Assembly (NCBI GenBank): GCA_001725355.1 | Contig: MEGD01000001.1 | Location: 288,978-352,977, forward strand | DNA: 64,000 nt | Source of the DNA: Novosphingobium sp. SCN 66-18 | Lineage (GTDB): Bacteria > Pseudomonadota > Alphaproteobacteria > Sphingomonadales > Sphingomonadaceae | Direction: 5' to 3' | In this document: positions 1-9,700 of the stretch, piece by piece | Layout of the letters: each line of letters opens with the position of its first letter | Position numbering within the stretch: position 1 is the stretch's first letter | Program-made: the position numbers and the translations under genes | Notes under the pieces: generated by a model | What the model saw: only the letters and a program-made list of their open reading frames with translations | What the model was told of the DNA's origin: nothing | The model's database searches: none

Positions 1-1015
1 GACGCCCGAAGGACGCTCCATCGTCGTGCTCGCGCGCGAGACGTTCGGTGTCGCCATCAATGCCCTGCCCGCAGGCGCGGAGATCATTCCCTTCACCGCG
101 CAGACCCGGATTTCGGGCGTCAGGACCGACGCCGGGCTGGTGCAGAAGGGCGCGGTGGACGCGATCCTGCGCGCCAATCCCGAGGCGGCTTCGGGCAGTC
201 ATGCCCCCCAACTGCGGCGCATATCCGAAGAGATCGCGCGGTCGGGCCAGACGCCGCTCGCGGTGGCGCGGGATGGCCAGCTGCTCGGCGTGATCGCGCT
301 GAAGGACGTGATCAAGGCGGGCGTGCGCGAACGGTTCGCGGAACTGCGCCGCATGGGCATCCGCACGGTGATGATCACCGGCGACAACCCGCTGACCGCG
401 GCCGCCATCGCCGCCGAGTCCGGCGTCGACGATTTCCTCGCCGAAGCGACGCCCGAGGACAAGCTGGCGCTGATCCGCACGGAGCAGCAGGGGGGCAAGC
501 TGGTGGCAATGTGCGGCGATGGCACCAACGATGCGCCCGCGCTGGCGCAGGCCGATGTCGGCGTTGCCATGAACACGGGTACGCAGGCCGCGCGCGAAGC
601 GGGCAACATGGTCGATCTGGATAGCGATCCCACCAAGCTGATCGAGATCGTGGGCCTCGGCAAGCAGCTGCTGATGACGCGCGGGGCGCTGACCACGTTT
701 TCGGTGGCGAACGACGTCGCCAAGTATTTCGCGATCATCCCGGCGATGTTCGTGGTGCTCTATCCGGGGTTGGGCGTGCTCAACGTGATGAAGCTGGCTT
801 CCCCGGAAAGCGCGATCCTTTCGGCGATCATCTTCAACGCGCTGATCATTCCGGCGCTGGTGCCGCTGGCGCTGCGGGGCGTGACCTATCGGCCGATGGG
901 TGCCGGGCCGCTGCTGGCCCGCAATCTGGCGGTCTATGGTCTTGGTGGCCTGGTCGCGCCGTTCATCGGCATCAAGGCGATCGATCTCGCCGTCGCCGGG
1001 CTTCATCTCGTCTGA
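1..1015 (+). CDS. kdpB: KdpB, potassium-transporting P-type ATPase subunit B (C-terminal part)
   Basis: This is the catalytic subunit of the high-affinity KdpFABC potassium pump of the inner membrane, which hydrolyses ATP to drive K+ uptake. The frame is open from base 2, so the gene begins before the window. The 337 residues seen hold the end of the nucleotide-binding domain, the hinge motif [12 protein letters not shown] near fragment residue 172, and the C-terminal membrane segments. The DKTGT phosphorylation motif lies upstream of the window and cannot be checked. kdpC follows after 11 bases and kdpD and kdpE come next, the usual kdp operon order. Confidence 0.96.
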   Translation, partial: TPEGRSIVVLARETFGVAINALPAGAEIIPFTAQTRISGVRTDAGLVQKGAVDAILRANPEAASGSHAPQLRRISEEIARSGQTPLAVARDGQLLGVIALKDVIKAGVRERFAELRRMGIRTVMITGDNPLTAAAIAAESGVDDFLAEATPEDKLALIRTEQQGGKLVAMCGDGTNDAPALAQADVGVAMNTGTQAAREAGNMVDLDSDPTKLIEIVGLGKQLLMTRGALTTFSVANDVAKYFAIIPAMFVVLYPGLGVLNVMKLASPESAILSAIIFNALIIPALVPLALRGVTYRPMGAGPLLARNLAVYGLGGLVAPFIGIKAIDLAVAGLHLV

Positions 1016-1026
1016 GGACTTTCGAC

Positions 1027-1623
1027 ATGACCAAGGATCTTCTGGCCGCATTGCGCCCCGCGCTGGTGCTCACGGTATTGTTCGCGCTGCTGCTGGGGCT
1101 GGCCTATTCGCTGGCGCTGACGGGAGTGGCCCAGGTGCTGTTCCCCCGCCAGGCCAACGGCAGCCTGATCGATCGCGATGGCCGTCCGGTGGGCTCCAGC
1201 CTGATCGGGCAGGGCTTCGCCAGCGATGCCTATTTCCACCCGCGCCCGTCGGCCGCCGGCAAGGGCTATGACGCCACCGCGTCCGCCGGTTCCAACCTCG
1301 GCCCGACCAGCCAGGCGCTGGCCGACCGGGTGAAAGCCGATACCCGCGCTCTCGCGACCTCACCGGGCGTCATCGTTCCGCCTGACCTGGTGACAACTTC
1401 CGCCTCGGGGCTCGATCCCCATATCAGCCCCGAGGCGGCCTATTTCCAGGTGGGCCGCATCGCGCGGGCGCGGGGGGTGAGCGAACCGGCCGTGCGCGCG
1501 CTGGTCGCCCGCCATGTGGAAGGGCGGACGCTGGGCTTTCTGGGCGAGCCGCGCGTCAACGTGCTGGAACTCAATCTGGCTCTCGACAGCGCGGCTCCTG
1601 CGGGCGCACACGGGAGGCCATGA
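1027..1623 (+). CDS. kdpC: KdpC, potassium-transporting ATPase subunit C
   Basis: KdpC is the small single-span subunit of the Kdp potassium pump, thought to stabilise the complex and aid ATP binding by KdpB. The 198-residue product is of normal family length. It has one N-terminal membrane helix (about residues 12-37) followed by a periplasmic domain with the conserved NLGPTS segment. The ATG is preceded by GAGGA at a usable distance. Its stop codon overlaps the kdpD start by 4 bases (ATGA), indicating translational coupling. Confidence 0.96.
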   Translation: MTKDLLAALRPALVLTVLFALLLGLAYSLALTGVAQVLFPRQANGSLIDRDGRPVGSSLIGQGFASDAYFHPRPSAAGKGYDATASAGSNLGPTSQALADRVKADTRALATSPGVIVPPDLVTTSASGLDPHISPEAAYFQVGRIARARGVSEPAVRALVARHVEGRTLGFLGEPRVNVLELNLALDSAAPAGAHGRP

Positions 1624-4277
1624 ACGACGCCAGGCCCGATCCCGATGCCTTGCTGCGCGCCGCCACGCGCGAGGCCAAGGGCCGCCTCAAGGTATTCCTT
1701 GGGGCGGCGCCGGGCGTGGGCAAGACCTACGAGATGCTCAGCGATGGCGCGGCGCGGCGTGACGCGGGCGTCGATGTCGTGGTCGGCGTGGTCGAAACCC
1801 ACGGCCGGCGCGAAACCGAGGCCAAGGTCGACGGCTTCGAGATCATGCCGCGCAAACCCATCGCCTATCAGGGACACACCCTGGCGGAGATGGACATCGA
1901 CGCCATTCTCGCGCGCCGGCCGCAACTGGTGCTGGTCGACGAGCTGGCCCATACCAACGCGCCGGGCAGCCGCCACGACAAGCGCTACCAGGATGTAGAG
2001 GAACTGCTGGCGGCGGGGATCGACGTCTATTCGACGCTCAATATCCAGCATCTCGAAAGCCTGAACGATCTGGTCGCCTCGTTCACCAAGGTCCGCGTGC
2101 GCGAAACGCTGCCGGACCGGGTGATCGAGAACGCGGAAATCGAGATCGTCGATATTCCCCCAGACGAACTGATCGAACGGCTGCGCGAAGGCAAGGTCTA
2201 TGTGCCGGACGAAGCCGCGCGCGCGCTGGGGCACTTCTTTTCCAAGTCCAACCTTTCGGCATTGCGCGAACTGGCCTTGCGCCGCGCGGCGCAAGCCGTC
2301 GACGCGCAGATGCTGGACTATGTGCGCGCCAACGCGGTGGGCGGCACGTTCGCGGTCAACGACCGGCTGGTTGTGGCCATCAGCGAACAGGCGGGCGCGA
2401 TCGAACTGGTGCGCGCGGCCAAGCGGCTGGCCGACGCGCTGCGCGCGCCGTGGACGGCGGTCCATGTCGAAACCCCGCGCGATGCCGGATTCACCCCGGC
2501 CGAAAGCGCGCGGCTGGCCGAAGCCATGCGCCTTGCCTCGCAACTCGGCGCGCAGATCGAGACCATCCCCGCCGAAAGCGCGCTGGCCGGCTTGCGGCAG
2601 TTCGCGGCGGAAGCGCGCGCGACCCAGCTGATCGTCGGAAAATCGCGGCGGTCGCGCTGGTTCGAACTGCGCCACGGATCGATCGTGGACCGGCTGGTGC
2701 GCGATGCCCCCGGACTTGCCGTGCATGTCCTGCCGCTGTCCGAAGCGGGAGCGGCCCGCAAAATGCGTCTTCCCGATCTGGGCGAGGGCTGGGGTTCGTG
2801 GCAGGGCTATGCCGTGTCGCTGGGCCTTGGTGCGGCGATCACCGTGCTGGGGCGGATGATCTTCGCGCAGGGCAGCATTACCAATATCGGCCTGCTGTTC
2901 CTGCTGCCCGTGATGCTGGCGGCGACACGCTATGGCCTGCGCACCGGCATCGTCACCAGCCTCGCGTGCTCGCTGGCGTACAACTTCTTCTTCATCCCGC
3001 CGCTCAACACTTTCACCATTCAGGACCCGCAGAACATCATCACCGTGCTGGTGCTGCTGGGCGTGGCCATCGTCGGCAGCCAGCTCGCTTCGCGCGTGCG
3101 GGCGCAGGCATTGCTGGCGCAGGCGAGCGCGGCGCAGAACCGGTCGCTCGCGGGCTTTGCCCGGCGGCTGACCGGCATCGCTTCCACCGATGAACTGGCG
3201 CAGGTGCTGTGCGACGAGATCGGGCAGCGCCTGGCCGGTAACACGGTGCTGCTGATGCCCGATGCGGCGGGCCTTGCGGTGCGGGCTGCCGCGCCGCCGG
3301 GGGGCAGGCTGGCGATGCTCGACGATGCCGCCGCCCGCTGGGCCTTCGACAACAACAAGCCCGCGGGGCAGGGATCGGATACGCTCACCGCGTCGGAATG
3401 GCTGTTCTATCCGATCGGCACCACCAGCCGGGTGCTGGCGGTGTTCGGCCTGTCGCGCCCCGATGCGGGCGCGCCGGTGCGGGCGGATCAGCTGCCGTTC
3501 CTGCTGAGCCTGCTGGACCAGGCCGGGCTGGCGCTGGAGCGGATCGCACTGGCCGAGGAAATGGCGGACCTCGCCCACGTCCGCGAACGCGACCGGCTGC
3601 GCCATGCCTTGCTGTCGTCCGTCAGCCACGATCTGCGCACCCCGCTGACCACGATCCTCGGCTCGCTGGCGCAGATCCGCGCGATGTCGCCTGAGCAGGA
3701 GGACCAGCTCGCCGAGACGCGCGCCGAGGCGGAACGGCTCCACCGCTTCGTCGCCAACCTGCTGGACATGGTGCGGATCGAGGCAGGGGCGCTGCACCGC
3801 AAGATCGAGCCCGTCGATCTGGCCGAGGCGGTCGCCAGCGCGTTGCACGATCTGGGCACGGCGCTGCACGGGCGTCTGGTGAACGTAGAGATCGCCGCCG
3901 ATCTTCCGTTCGTGCTGGTCGATCCGCAACTGTTCCACCATTGCCTGATCAACCTGATCGAGAACGCGGCCAAATATGGCGATCCCGGAACGGGCATAAC
4001 CGTGCGCGCCCACCGCGACCCGCAAGGGCTGACGCTGTTCGTCGAGGATGAAGGGCCGGGCATTCCCGCAGGCCAGGCGCAGCGGATTTTCGAGACGTTT
4101 GCGCGGATCGAGGGATCGGACCGCAAGGGCGGCACCGGGCTGGGGCTTGCGATCGTCAAGGGTTTTGCCGAAGCGATGGGGCTGGGCGTTTCCGCGTCCG
4201 ATCGCGCGGACGGGCGCGGCGCGTCGTTCGCGATCCGCTTCCCGCCCGGCCAGTTGAAGGAATTGCCCCCAGAATGA
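1620..4277 (+). CDS. kdpD: KdpD, sensor histidine kinase of the Kdp system
   Basis: KdpD senses K+ limitation or ionic stress and phosphorylates KdpE. The 885-residue protein has the full family architecture. An N-terminal KdpD domain carries Walker [10 protein letters not shown] and Walker [13 protein letters not shown] universal-stress-like domain follows, then four closely spaced membrane helices (about residues 395-500), a GAF-like region, and a kinase core with the phospho-acceptor in SHDLRTPLT (His670). The ATPase domain has [10 protein letters not shown] and EDEGPGIP motifs. GGGAGG precedes the start, which overlaps the kdpC stop. Placement next to kdpBC and kdpE supports the assignment. 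Confidence 0.97.
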   Translation: MNDARPDPDALLRAATREAKGRLKVFLGAAPGVGKTYEMLSDGAARRDAGVDVVVGVVETHGRRETEAKVDGFEIMPRKPIAYQGHTLAEMDIDAILARRPQLVLVDELAHTNAPGSRHDKRYQDVEELLAAGIDVYSTLNIQHLESLNDLVASFTKVRVRETLPDRVIENAEIEIVDIPPDELIERLREGKVYVPDEAARALGHFFSKSNLSALRELALRRAAQAVDAQMLDYVRANAVGGTFAVNDRLVVAISEQAGAIELVRAAKRLADALRAPWTAVHVETPRDAGFTPAESARLAEAMRLASQLGAQIETIPAESALAGLRQFAAEARATQLIVGKSRRSRWFELRHGSIVDRLVRDAPGLAVHVLPLSEAGAARKMRLPDLGEGWGSWQGYAVSLGLGAAITVLGRMIFAQGSITNIGLLFLLPVMLAATRYGLRTGIVTSLACSLAYNFFFIPPLNTFTIQDPQNIITVLVLLGVAIVGSQLASRVRAQALLAQASAAQNRSLAGFARRLTGIASTDELAQVLCDEIGQRLAGNTVLLMPDAAGLAVRAAAPPGGRLAMLDDAAARWAFDNNKPAGQGSDTLTASEWLFYPIGTTSRVLAVFGLSRPDAGAPVRADQLPFLLSLLDQAGLALERIALAEEMADLAHVRERDRLRHALLSSVSHDLRTPLTTILGSLAQIRAMSPEQEDQLAETRAEAERLHRFVANLLDMVRIEAGALHRKIEPVDLAEAVASALHDLGTALHGRLVNVEIAADLPFVLVDPQLFHHCLINLIENAAKYGDPGTGITVRAHRDPQGLTLFVEDEGPGIPAGQAQRIFETFARIEGSDRKGGTGLGLAIVKGFAEAMGLGVSASDRADGRGASFAIRFPPGQLKELPPE

Positions 4278-4287
4278 GCAGTGCGGA

Positions 4288-4977
4288 ATGAACAGTGCGG
4301 TGACGATACTCGTGGTCGATGACGAGCCGGCCATCCGGCGGCTGCTCCATGCCAGCCTGGCCCGCGCCGCCTATCGCGTGGTGGAGGCCGGGTCCGCGCG
4401 CGAGACGCTGGCGGCGCTGCAGATCGATAAGCCCGAAGTGGTTCTGCTCGACCTTGGCCTGCGCGATCGCGACGGGCTGGAGCTCATCCCGCTCATCAAG
4501 TCCGCCGGAGCGGCGGTGATCGTCGTTTCCGCGCGCGATGCGACGGACGAGAAAGTGGCGGCACTGGACCTTGGCGCGGACGATTTCGTGGCAAAGCCTT
4601 TCGACAGCGAGGAAGTGCTCGCCCGCATCCGCGCCGCGCTGCGGCACCGGCTGGCGAGCGCGACCGGCGCGCCAGTGCTGCGCCACGGCGACGTGGAGAT
4701 CGATCTGGCGGCGCGCCGGGTGAGCCGGGGCGGTGAGGATGTGCGCCTGACGCCCAAGGAATACGGCTTCGTGGCGGAGCTGGCGAAATCGCCCGGACGC
4801 GTGGTGACGCACACCCAGCTGTTGCGCACGGTGTGGGGCGCTGGCCACGAAAACGATGTGGAATACTTGCGCGTGGCGGCGCGCGCGATCCGCCGCAAGC
4901 TGGAGCAAGACCCGTCGCGGCCGACCTTGCTGCGCAATGAACCCGGCGTTGGCTATCGGCTGCAGGTGGAGGCGTAA
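4288..4977 (+). CDS. kdpE: KdpE, response regulator (OmpR family)
   Basis: KdpE is the DNA-binding partner of KdpD and activates the kdp operon. The 229-residue protein has a receiver domain with the acidic pair at residues 11-12, the phospho-acceptor Asp55 (VVLLDLGL) and the conserved Lys in FVAKPF. A winged-helix output domain follows (LTPKEYGFVAELAKSPGRVV). It starts 10 bases after the kdpD stop. Locating KdpD and KdpE downstream of the pump genes makes autoregulation by the operon likely, but the operon promoter lies outside the window. Confidence 0.96.
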   Translation: MNSAVTILVVDDEPAIRRLLHASLARAAYRVVEAGSARETLAALQIDKPEVVLLDLGLRDRDGLELIPLIKSAGAAVIVVSARDATDEKVAALDLGADDFVAKPFDSEEVLARIRAALRHRLASATGAPVLRHGDVEIDLAARRVSRGGEDVRLTPKEYGFVAELAKSPGRVVTHTQLLRTVWGAGHENDVEYLRVAARAIRRKLEQDPSRPTLLRNEPGVGYRLQVEA

Positions 4978-5038
4978 CCCGCCTGCCACCTTGCCCTTGC
5001 CGTCGGTTGAAGCGCGATGGAGCCTGCATTGCGTCGCT

Positions 5039-5054
5039 TTAACTGATCGGTTAA
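5039..5054. promoter_or_regulatory. Near-perfect 16-bp palindrome, candidate operator of the acyl-CoA dehydrogenase operon
   Basis: TTAACTGATCGGTTAA is self-complementary at seven of eight base pairs. It lies between kdpE and the acyl-CoA dehydrogenase pair, about 60 bases before the likely first start codon. Such sites are typical of TetR-family repressors of fatty-acid or ring-cleavage operons. No regulator gene is adjacent, so the cognate protein is unknown. Confidence 0.45.
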
Positions 5055-5114
5055 GCCGGTCCGGCGGAACGCATGAACGATCATGCGGCCGGTTCTGATC
5101 GAGGATGTCTAACG

Positions 5115-6260
5115 GTGTTCGACACGCTGACGCTGGCCGCGCTGCCGCCCGAGGACGAGGCTTTGCGCCCGCAAATCAGGGCCTTCATCGCCAGTCACGT
5201 CGCGGGACTGCCGGCGGATCGGCGGGCGCGATCGTGGCAGGGCTTCGATGCCGCGTTCAGCCGTGCGCTGGGGCAGGCGGGGTTCCTGGGGCTGACGCTG
5301 CCCAGGGCTTATGGCGGGCAGGAGCGCGGGCCATTTGCCCGGTTCGTGGTGGTGGAGGAATTGCTGAGCGCCGGCGCGCCGGTGGCCGCGCACTGGATCG
5401 CCGACCGGCAGAGCGCGCCGCTGATCCTGGGCTATGGTACCGAAGAGCAGCGCCAGTCCTATATCCCGCGCATCTGCCGGGGGGAGGCGCTGTTCTGCAT
5501 CGGCATGAGCGAGCCGGGCTCCGGGTCCGACCTTGCCAGCGTGCGAACCCGCGCCGAGCGCACGGACGCGGGCTGGCGCGTCAACGGCCAGAAGATCTGG
5601 ACCACGAATGCGATGCATTCGGACTACATGATCGCGCTGCTGCGCACGTCGGGCACGTCGGAAGACCGGCACGCGGGGCTTTCGCAGCTGATCATCGACC
5701 TCAAGGCGCCTGGCGTTGCGGTGCGGCCGATCGTCGATCTCACGGGCGATGCGCATTTCGCCGAAGTGTTCTTCGACAATGTCGAGCTTCCCGCCGATGC
5801 GCTGATTGGCCGCGAAGGCGAAGGCTGGAAGCAGGTCACGGCCGAACTCGCGTTCGAGCGTTCCGGGCCGGAACGCATCTATTCCTCGGTGGTGCTGCTC
5901 GATGCCTGGACACGCCATTTGCAGGCGGTTGGCCGCCGTGACGCGGATGCGCTGACCGGCCGTTTCATGGCCGAGATTGCCACGCTGCGCGCCATGTCGA
6001 TCGCCTGCACCGCGCGCCTTGCGCTGGGGGAGAGCCCGGTGGTCGAGGCCAGCATCGTCAAGGATCGGGGTACGACGTTCGAACAGGACCTCCCCGTGGC
6101 GATCGGTGACGACCTGGCCGCGCATCCCGACGAGCCGGTGAGCGACGAGCTCTACCGCACGCTGCTCTATGTCACGCACATCGCGCCCAGCTTTTCGCTG
6201 CGCGGCGGCACGCGCGAGATCCTGCGCGGGATCATCGCGCGCGGCATGGGTCTGCGGTAG
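5115..6260 (+). CDS. Acyl-CoA dehydrogenase, larger subunit of a likely heteromeric pair
   Basis: This FAD enzyme would introduce a 2,3 double bond into an acyl-CoA. The 381-residue product has the family layout: an N-terminal helical domain, the flavin-contact segment GMSEPGSGSDL, the motif GQKIWTTNAM, and a C-terminal RGGTREILRGIIARGMGL tail. The GTG at 5115 is chosen because GAGGA lies 9 bases before it and the N-terminus then matches family starts. An in-frame ATG at 5073 would add 14 residues. A second, shorter acyl-CoA dehydrogenase follows after 17 bases. Such neighbouring unequal pairs often form alpha2-beta2 enzymes acting on sterol side chains or other bulky acyl-CoAs. The substrate here is not known. 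Confidence 0.88.
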   Translation: MFDTLTLAALPPEDEALRPQIRAFIASHVAGLPADRRARSWQGFDAAFSRALGQAGFLGLTLPRAYGGQERGPFARFVVVEELLSAGAPVAAHWIADRQSAPLILGYGTEEQRQSYIPRICRGEALFCIGMSEPGSGSDLASVRTRAERTDAGWRVNGQKIWTTNAMHSDYMIALLRTSGTSEDRHAGLSQLIIDLKAPGVAVRPIVDLTGDAHFAEVFFDNVELPADALIGREGEGWKQVTAELAFERSGPERIYSSVVLLDAWTRHLQAVGRRDADALTGRFMAEIATLRAMSIACTARLALGESPVVEASIVKDRGTTFEQDLPVAIGDDLAAHPDEPVSDELYRTLLYVTHIAPSFSLRGGTREILRGIIARGMGLR

Positions 6261-6277
6261 GGGACGGGAGAGAGCCG

Positions 6278-7258
6278 ATGGATGCAAGCGAACTGCTCGA
6301 ACCCTTCGACCGGATGTTGGCGACGATTGCCATGCCGGCCGCGGTGCGCGCCGTGGAAAGCGGCGGCGATGCCTCGGCGATGTGGAGCGAACTGGCGCAA
6401 TCGGGCTTTCTCGATGCGCTGGTGCCCGAGGATGCGGGGGGAGCCGGCCTGTCGCTGGCAGCCATCGCGCCGCTGATCGAGGCCGTGGGCGCTCATGCCG
6501 TGCCGTTGCCGGTGGCCGAAACCATGGTGGCGCGCGCCTTGATGGCCGGGGCTGGCGTCGCCTCGCCCGATGGCCCGATCGCGCTCGCCACGGCGGGCGT
6601 GCCGGGGCAGATCGTGCCGTGCGGTCTCGTGGCCACGCATGTCCTGGTCGATACGGGTGACCGCCTCGTGCTTGCCCCGGTCGATGCGCTGGCGGTGGCG
6701 CCGACAGGCGTGCATCACGCGCTGTCCGCGCGGATCGGCTGGGAAGGCGCGCCAGCGGGGCATGTGATCGCCCGCCCTGAGGCGGGGCTGCGGGCACTGG
6801 CGGCGGTCGTTCGGGCCACCCTGATCGCCGGCGCGGCGCACCGCCTGCTGACCATGACGACGCGCCATGCCAATGAAAGGGTGCAGTTCGGCAAGCCCAT
6901 CGGCCGCCAGCAGGCCCTGCAACAGAATCTCGCGGTCATGGCGGAAGATGCCGTCGCCGCCCGCATCGCCGCGCAACTGGGCTGCGCGCGGGGGCTCGAT
7001 GTTTCGCTGGCGGCCGCTGCGGTGGCCAAATCGACCGCCTCGTCGGTGGCAGCGCGGTTGGCCGGCACCGCCCATGCCGTCCACGGCGCGATCGGCATCA
7101 GCGAGGAATTCGACCTTCCGTTGCTGACCCGGCGGCTCCACGAATGGCGCCTGGCGGACGGCTCAGAAGGATACTGGAACGGCGTGCTGGGCCATGCCCG
7201 GCTCGCCGATCCGGCGGGTTCGGTGGACTGGGTACGCGCGGAAGTCTTCGCCGGATAG
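6278..7258 (+). CDS. Acyl-CoA dehydrogenase, smaller subunit
   Basis: This 326-residue acyl-CoA dehydrogenase relative is shorter than the usual 370-400 residues, as is common for the second subunit of heteromeric enzymes. The C-terminal half has the characteristic HANERVQFGKPIGRQQALQQ segment that contacts FAD. The N-terminal half keeps the DAGGAGLSLAAIAPLIEAVG segment. A GGAGAG Shine-Dalgarno stands before the ATG. It is co-directional with the preceding dehydrogenase, 17 bases apart, so the two are almost surely one transcript. Whether one subunit lacks the catalytic base cannot be settled by eye. Confidence 0.85.
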   Translation: MDASELLEPFDRMLATIAMPAAVRAVESGGDASAMWSELAQSGFLDALVPEDAGGAGLSLAAIAPLIEAVGAHAVPLPVAETMVARALMAGAGVASPDGPIALATAGVPGQIVPCGLVATHVLVDTGDRLVLAPVDALAVAPTGVHHALSARIGWEGAPAGHVIARPEAGLRALAAVVRATLIAGAAHRLLTMTTRHANERVQFGKPIGRQQALQQNLAVMAEDAVAARIAAQLGCARGLDVSLAAAAVAKSTASSVAARLAGTAHAVHGAIGISEEFDLPLLTRRLHEWRLADGSEGYWNGVLGHARLADPAGSVDWVRAEVFAG

Positions 7259-7284
7259 CGGCGGAGAAGGGTCTCCTTATCCGG
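7251..7284. terminator. Hairpin between convergent genes
   Basis: CCGGATA (7251-7257) pairs with TATCCGG (7278-7284). Inside this, GGAGA pairs with TCTCC around the tetraloop AGGG. The structure sits at the ends of two convergent genes (stops at 7258 and 7277) and could end transcription from both sides. No T-run follows, so factor-independent termination is uncertain. Confidence 0.45.
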
Positions 7285-8119
7285 GGATGTCCTCCGCCAG
7301 CGCCGCCGCTTCGGCGGCGCAGTCGCGATCCGGCGCCTTGTGCGGCTGGCTGGCCAGTTCGGCGCGGGCGGCCGCCAGGTCGGCCTGGAAACCCGGCTCG
7401 GTCTGCAACCGGGCGAAGACGGCGGATGCGACCACGCGTCCTTCCTCGATATCGCTTTCCCAATGGACGTTGCAAATCCGGCGGCTCTCGCCGAACGTGC
7501 GGCCGCGCGCGACCAGTTGCGTCGCGCGGTCGGGGATCAGCTCCGCCAGCAGCAGCCCCCAGCCATAGCCGATGGCGCTGTGGCCGGAGGGATAGGAACC
7601 GTTGGTGCGCAGGCCGGCTTCCTGCGAAGGCGTGCAGGTTGGCTTGCCGTTCTCCATGAAGGGGCGGGGGCGCTTGTACTTGTCCTTGGCGCCGCTCGTC
7701 GCCATGCCGAAATCGATCATGGCGCGGCGCATCAGCCGGTTGAGCGCGGGCGTGTCCGTCGGTGTGATGGCAAGGCCGGCGGTGCAGGAAAAGGTGCCGG
7801 TGGCCTTGGGCGACCAGAGATCGGCATCGCTCGCCGCGAGCGCGAAACGCGCCTTGCCCTGCAAGGCCAGCGCGCGGTCGGCGGCGGCATGGTCCCGCGC
7901 TTCCGTGGCGGAACCGGCCGCGGGTACGGGGGGCACCAGCGCCACACTGTCAATACCCGTGCCGGGAGCCAGATAGGCGCCCGCCGCCGTTGCGGTCATC
8001 GGCAAGGCAGACGGCGATGCGCTGAGCGATCCGGGCGAGGTCTGTCCGGCAAGCGCGGCGCCCGCGCCGGCGCTGGTCAACAGCAGGGCGACAAGTGTGA
8101 TCGTACCGCGATTGGTCAT
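7277..8119 (-). CDS. Class A non-specific acid phosphatase (PAP2 superfamily), exported
   Basis: The enzyme would hydrolyse phosphomonoesters in the periplasm. The 280-residue precursor begins with a signal peptide ending near ALAG (residues 22-25). All three parts of the phosphatase signature are present: K145-x6-R152-P153, GSYPSGH at 174-180, and S212-R213-x5-H219-x3-D223. H180 and H219 are the expected general acid and nucleophile. It runs opposite to the next gene, sharing a 226-base intergenic region with it. Class A phosphatases differ widely in substrate, so none is proposed. Confidence 0.92.
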   Translation of the reverse strand: MTNRGTITLVALLLTSAGAGAALAGQTSPGSLSASPSALPMTATAAGAYLAPGTGIDSVALVPPVPAAGSATEARDHAAADRALALQGKARFALAASDADLWSPKATGTFSCTAGLAITPTDTPALNRLMRRAMIDFGMATSGAKDKYKRPRPFMENGKPTCTPSQEAGLRTNGSYPSGHSAIGYGWGLLLAELIPDRATQLVARGRTFGESRRICNVHWESDIEEGRVVASAVFARLQTEPGFQADLAAARAELASQPHKAPDRDCAAEAAALAEDIPG

Positions 8120-8345
8120 TGCTTCTGCCTCGTTCGTTCAAGCGTCCGGCTGGCTGCCTGGGGTGGGTGATGCCAGTCCTTTTTCGCTTCGCCAACCCTG
8201 CGGTGCACGCGCGGGGCGAGAATGCGAAACACCCGCGCAAATGGCGTATTGCCCGCCACCGCCCGCCGCCCTAGCCACCGCGTCGTTGCGGTTCTTGCGA
8301 AGGCCGACAGCTTGTGTTGCGCGTTCGGTCCGGAAGGGAAACAGG

Positions 8346-8984
8346 ATGATGTGGAAGGCCGGTGCAGGTCTGGCGTTGACGATGCTTGCCATGCCGGCGG
8401 CTGCCGCATGGGCTGAAGGGACGGCGCCGTCATCCGCGACCGTTGCCGCGCCGGCACCGCCCTTTGTATCGGCCGGCTTCAACGTTCCGACCCACGTGGA
8501 AGGACCGGGTTTCAAGGTCGTGCCGCTCGCTCCCGCCTTGGCGAAGATCGACTACGACGCCTACATGGCCTCCATCGAGCACTTGCAGAAGACGTTTTCG
8601 CGCAGCACCAGCTGGCCCCGCGAGGGGATCTCCGCCGCCGACGCCGTGCAGGACATGGAAACCGAGCAGGCCCGGTTTCAGGGCCGCAAGTCCTTCGCCT
8701 ATTCCGTGCTGACGCCCGATGGCACGCGCGAACGCGGCTGTGTCTATGTCTATCCCAGCACCGTTCCCGGCTACGACGCCGTGGTCAGGCTGTGGGTGAC
8801 CAAGGCCGAATACGACGCGGGCTTCGACGCCGAGCTTTACCAGTGGGTGACCGCCTGGGTGAAGGCCGACTGGCCGTTCGCGAACGTCGCATATCCCGGC
8901 CGTGCGATCGAATGGAGCGCGTGGGATGCCATGGTGGCGGCGAGCAAGGCCGGGAAAGCCGGATCAGCGGCGCAAGCGCAGTAA
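8346..8984 (+). CDS. Exported protein of unknown function
   Basis: The 212-residue product starts with a clear signal peptide (basic MMWKAG, hydrophobic core, cleavage near AAAAWA). A proline- and alanine-rich linker follows, then a compact domain of about 150 residues. The start at 8346 is chosen because AAGGGAAACAGG precedes it; the frame is open further upstream without a plausible start. The domain pattern (IEHLQKTFSRSTSWP, FAYSVLTPDGTRERGCVYVYP, LWVTKAEYD) recalls conserved hypothetical proteins with a faint GNAT-like fold, but no acetyl-CoA site can be claimed. Transcribed away from the acid phosphatase. Confidence 0.75.
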   Translation: MMWKAGAGLALTMLAMPAAAAWAEGTAPSSATVAAPAPPFVSAGFNVPTHVEGPGFKVVPLAPALAKIDYDAYMASIEHLQKTFSRSTSWPREGISAADAVQDMETEQARFQGRKSFAYSVLTPDGTRERGCVYVYPSTVPGYDAVVRLWVTKAEYDAGFDAELYQWVTAWVKADWPFANVAYPGRAIEWSAWDAMVAASKAGKAGSAAQAQ

Positions 8985-8997
8985 GCCGAGCAGTGGC

Positions 8998-9012
8998 TGG
9001 GTCCTGACCCTA
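8998..9012. repeat. Solo copy of a foldback-element end
   Basis: These 15 bases are identical to bases 49721-49735, which lie in the right terminal inverted repeat of the 270-bp foldback element. The core GGGTCCTGACCC is itself nearly palindromic. Nothing else of the element is recognisable around it. It may be a remnant left by an excised or decayed copy, or a shared protein-binding motif. Confidence 0.5.
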
Positions 9013-9141
9013 AACGCGTGGAGCATGGTGTCCCCGTCCAGATTGGCGCTAGCGGCATCCGGGTGACGGACGTCAAATGCTGCGCGGCATCGCCATCGCT
9101 ATTGTGTTGACGAATCAACTATTGTGCGTCTAGCTCGAGCG

Positions 9142-9624
9142 ATGTCGAACCCGCATCCGTTCCTGCCGCGTCTTGAGCACGCCTTCACGATCTCGATCAC
9201 CCTTTCGCGGCCAAGCTGGGTCGCTCCCGCCGCAAGAGGGGATTCGCGCGGGGCGATTTATGCCAAGGAGGGTGTGGTCGAAGGGCCTCGCCTCAATGGC
9301 CGCGTGGTGCCGATGTCGGGCGGGGACTTCCCGCTGACGCGCCCGAACGGGGTGATTGACTTCGACGCGCGTTACCTGCTGGAAGCGGATGACGGCGCGA
9401 TCATCTACCTGGAAAACCGCGGCTTCCGCTGGGCGCGCAGTGACGAGATCGCCGACCGGATGCGCCGCAACGAGCCGGTGGGCTTCGACGACTACTATAT
9501 GCGGGTGACGCCCCGGTTCGATGCGCCGGAAGGGCCGCACGCCTGGCTGTCGCAGCATGTCTTTGTCGGCGTGGCGGAAAAGATCCCCGGCGCCAACCGC
9601 ATCCACTACTTCGTCGTGCTGTGA
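9142..9624 (+). CDS. DUF3237 (UPF0311) family protein, first copy
   Basis: The 160-residue protein belongs to the DUF3237 family, small beta-barrel proteins of unknown function frequently found beside aromatic-compound genes. Family features visible are RLEHAF, GPRLNGRVVPMSGGDF, DARYLLEADDGAIIYLENRG, and a C-terminal WLSQHVFVG. The ATG at 9142 is preferred; a GTG at 9124 would add six residues. A second, diverged copy follows 76 bases downstream. No signal peptide is seen, so it should be cytoplasmic. Confidence 0.8.
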   Translation: MSNPHPFLPRLEHAFTISITLSRPSWVAPAARGDSRGAIYAKEGVVEGPRLNGRVVPMSGGDFPLTRPNGVIDFDARYLLEADDGAIIYLENRGFRWARSDEIADRMRRNEPVGFDDYYMRVTPRFDAPEGPHAWLSQHVFVGVAEKIPGANRIHYFVVL

Positions 9625-9700
9625 GCGGGCGCCACCGCCTTCCGGGTGATGGCCGCTTCGCTTGCGCCCCGGCGTTGCCTTTCATTCCCGAGGAAACCCG

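Noticed and set aside
1440-4334. A 964-codon open frame on the minus strand opposite kdpC and kdpD
   Set aside because: It is antisense to clear kdp genes, has a low-complexity Arg/Gln/His-rich composition typical of GC-rich shadow frames, and matches no family.
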